Shown piece by piece: positions 62,854 to 64,000 of a stretch of DNA of 64,000 bases. The translations under genes and the position numbers were made by a program. Each line of letters starts with the position of its first letter. Position 1 is the first letter of the stretch. The notes beneath the pieces were generated by a model. That model saw nothing but the letters and a program-made list of their open reading frames with translations, ran no database searches and had not been told where the DNA came from. This DNA comes from Leptospira sp. WS39.C2 (GTDB lineage Bacteria; Spirochaetota; Leptospiria; Leptospirales; Leptospiraceae), in assembly GCF_040833965.1 (NCBI RefSeq), contig NZ_CP162142.1, positions 3,268,001 through 3,332,000 of the forward strand, read 5' to 3'.

Positions 62854-64000
62854 TTATTCTTTATTTTGAATGGGAAAAGAGATAATGATATTCAATCCTT
62901 CGCCTTTTTTAGAAACGGAAGAAAAAACACCTTTTAATTGTGAAGTTAAACTGCGGATGAGTTCGTAACCGAAATGATTTCCTTTTTCAATGTTAACGGA
63001 ATCTGGTAAACCAACTCCATCATCACCTACTGTTAAAAGTACGTTCTCACTCGATTTGGTTAATTGGACTCGAATATCTCCCCCTTTTTCATTAGGATAT
63101 GCATATTTGAGTGCATTGGTGAGAAGTTCGTTTAAGATCAAACCCAAAGGCAAAGTACGTTTTAAATCCAAACGAATGTCTTCTAATTTTACATCAAATC
63201 TGATTTTACTTGGATTTAATACAAAGATATCATGCAAACTATATACCAAATCCTCAATGTATTTCCGAAGGTCTACTGATTCCAAATCTTCTGATTGGTA
63301 TAAGTTTTCATAAACCTTTGACATTGACATGATGCGAGATTGTGCATTTAAAAATGATTGTTTTGCTAATTCATTTTCAACTTTGAAAGACTCGAGGTTG
63401 AGTAAACCAGAGATAATCGCGAGAGTATTTTTCACACGATGTTGTAATTCTTTTAATAAAACATCTTTTTCTTCTAGAGATTTTGCCAATCTCCCTTCAA
63501 TATCTAAAATTTTACTCACATCCAAGTTAAACCAAAGTATGAATCTTTCTCCTGAGATTTCAATCGCCTGGCTAAAAACAAGAACTTCATGATGAACTCC
63601 ATCAGAGTGGTGAACAGTCATCCTTTCCCCAGCGAGTCTTCCATTCTCTTTATAAACTTTATTCAGCTTTTGTATTTGTTCAGGATTACTCCATTCTTTA
63701 AAATCTTCCGTTTTTTTACCGATCACTTTTGATTTTTCAAATCGAAAGATTTTTTCCATGGCTGGATTTATATCAAGGTATGTTCCATCTTTAATTGTAG
63801 ATATAGCCATCGCTATCGGACTCAATTGGAAAACTTTTGCATATAAACTTTCGCTATCTTTTGGAGGAACAAGAACTGGAGATTCCGGATTCTCACGAAA
63901 AACAATAACAATACCATTTAAATTTTTATTTGAATCCAAAATTGGAGAAATTGTTTCTGTAACATTAGTTTCACGCCCATTACTTGAAATGATGATTAAG
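62854..64000 (-). CDS. PAS-domain sensor histidine kinase, HisKA_2 type, 5'-partial
   Basis: The frame stays open to the window edge; the first visible residues (IISSNGRETNVTETISPILD, then NLNGIVIVFRE) are the end of one PAS domain. A second PAS domain follows (FQLSPIAMAISTIKDGTYLD, VIGKKTEDF). The kinase core has the phosphoacceptor His in LLKELQHRVKNTLAIISGLL, an N-box LILNELLTNALKYAYP and G-box DDGVGLPDSV. HisKA_2 kinases often sense light, redox or stress. No partner regulator is visible. Confidence 0.9.
   Translation of the reverse strand, partial: LIIISSNGRETNVTETISPILDSNKNLNGIVIVFRENPESPVLVPPKDSESLYAKVFQLSPIAMAISTIKDGTYLDINPAMEKIFRFEKSKVIGKKTEDFKEWSNPEQIQKLNKVYKENGRLAGERMTVHHSDGVHHEVLVFSQAIEISGERFILWFNLDVSKILDIEGRLAKSLEEKDVLLKELQHRVKNTLAIISGLLNLESFKVENELAKQSFLNAQSRIMSMSKVYENLYQSEDLESVDLRKYIEDLVYSLHDIFVLNPSKIRFDVKLEDIRLDLKRTLPLGLILNELLTNALKYAYPNEKGGDIRVQLTKSSENVLLTVGDDGVGLPDSVNIEKGNHFGYELIRSLTSQLKGVFSSVSKKGEGLNIIISFPIQNKE

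Noticed and set aside
1..64000. CRISPR arrays, rRNA and tRNA genes
   Set aside because: No regularly spaced short repeats, Cas genes, rRNA motifs or tRNA-like cloverleaf were recognised on reading; absence by eye is not proof.

Overview
The window looks like chromosome of a Leptospira-type spirochaete, probably of the saprophytic clade (inference from gene content: DUF1574 plus MBOAT acylation pair, Leptospira-style MreC/MreD/PBP2/RodA, many class III cyclases, many short lipoproteins, AT-rich DNA with frequent TTG starts). I cannot name a species. No rRNA, tRNA, CRISPR array, transposase or phage structural gene was seen.

Layout. 0-8 kb: signalling genes (adenylate cyclase, GHKL ATPase), a WHG-type TetR regulator divergent from a membrane-protein operon, an ankyrin protein, an NAD(P)-binding protein, a zinc dehydrogenase and a DUF4846 protein. 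8.3-10.9 kb: a regulator-oxidoreductase-SDR operon whose SDR gene carries a stop codon; its operator shares a core with that of the first TetR gene. 11.1-15.0 kb: a LOG hydrolase, secreted proteins and lipoproteins, including a methyltransferase-fold protein with a lipobox. 15.1-15.4 kb: one copy of an interspersed repeat that recurs inverted at 35.8-36.0 kb.

15.4-27.5 kb (minus strand) is the accessory core. It is a tandem array of small peptidase genes, each followed with fixed spacing by a lipoprotein gene. There are three copies of an M15-like peptidase plus SH3 lipoprotein pair, two copies of a papain-like peptidase plus leucine-rich lipoprotein pair, and one papain-like module plus another lipoprotein. 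Most peptidase copies are cut down to, or within, their catalytic core, or are frameshifted, while all the lipoproteins are intact and carry near-identical 3' ends within a family. This is the pattern of a polymorphic effector/immunity locus with orphan modules. The array is interrupted by a decayed MNT/HEPN toxin-antitoxin pair and an intact VapBC pair.

27.7-38.8 kb: a ferredoxin-cyclase-globin fusion, the mreC-mreD-mrdA-rodA elongation operon, a possible CheW-like protein, ribF, a STAS protein. 38.8-50.8 kb: J-domain protein, manA, pirin, a beta-propeller glycosidase-like protein, an OPA transporter, cysteine synthase, acetoacetyl-CoA ligase, and an MBOAT/DUF1574 pair. 50.8-56.8 kb: a heavy-metal RND efflux operon. 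56.7-64 kb: dienelactone hydrolase lipoprotein, acyl-CoA dehydrogenase, a desaturase/ferredoxin-reductase operon divergent from a DesT/FabR-like regulator with a palindromic operator, and a PAS-HisKA_2 sensor kinase running off the window end.
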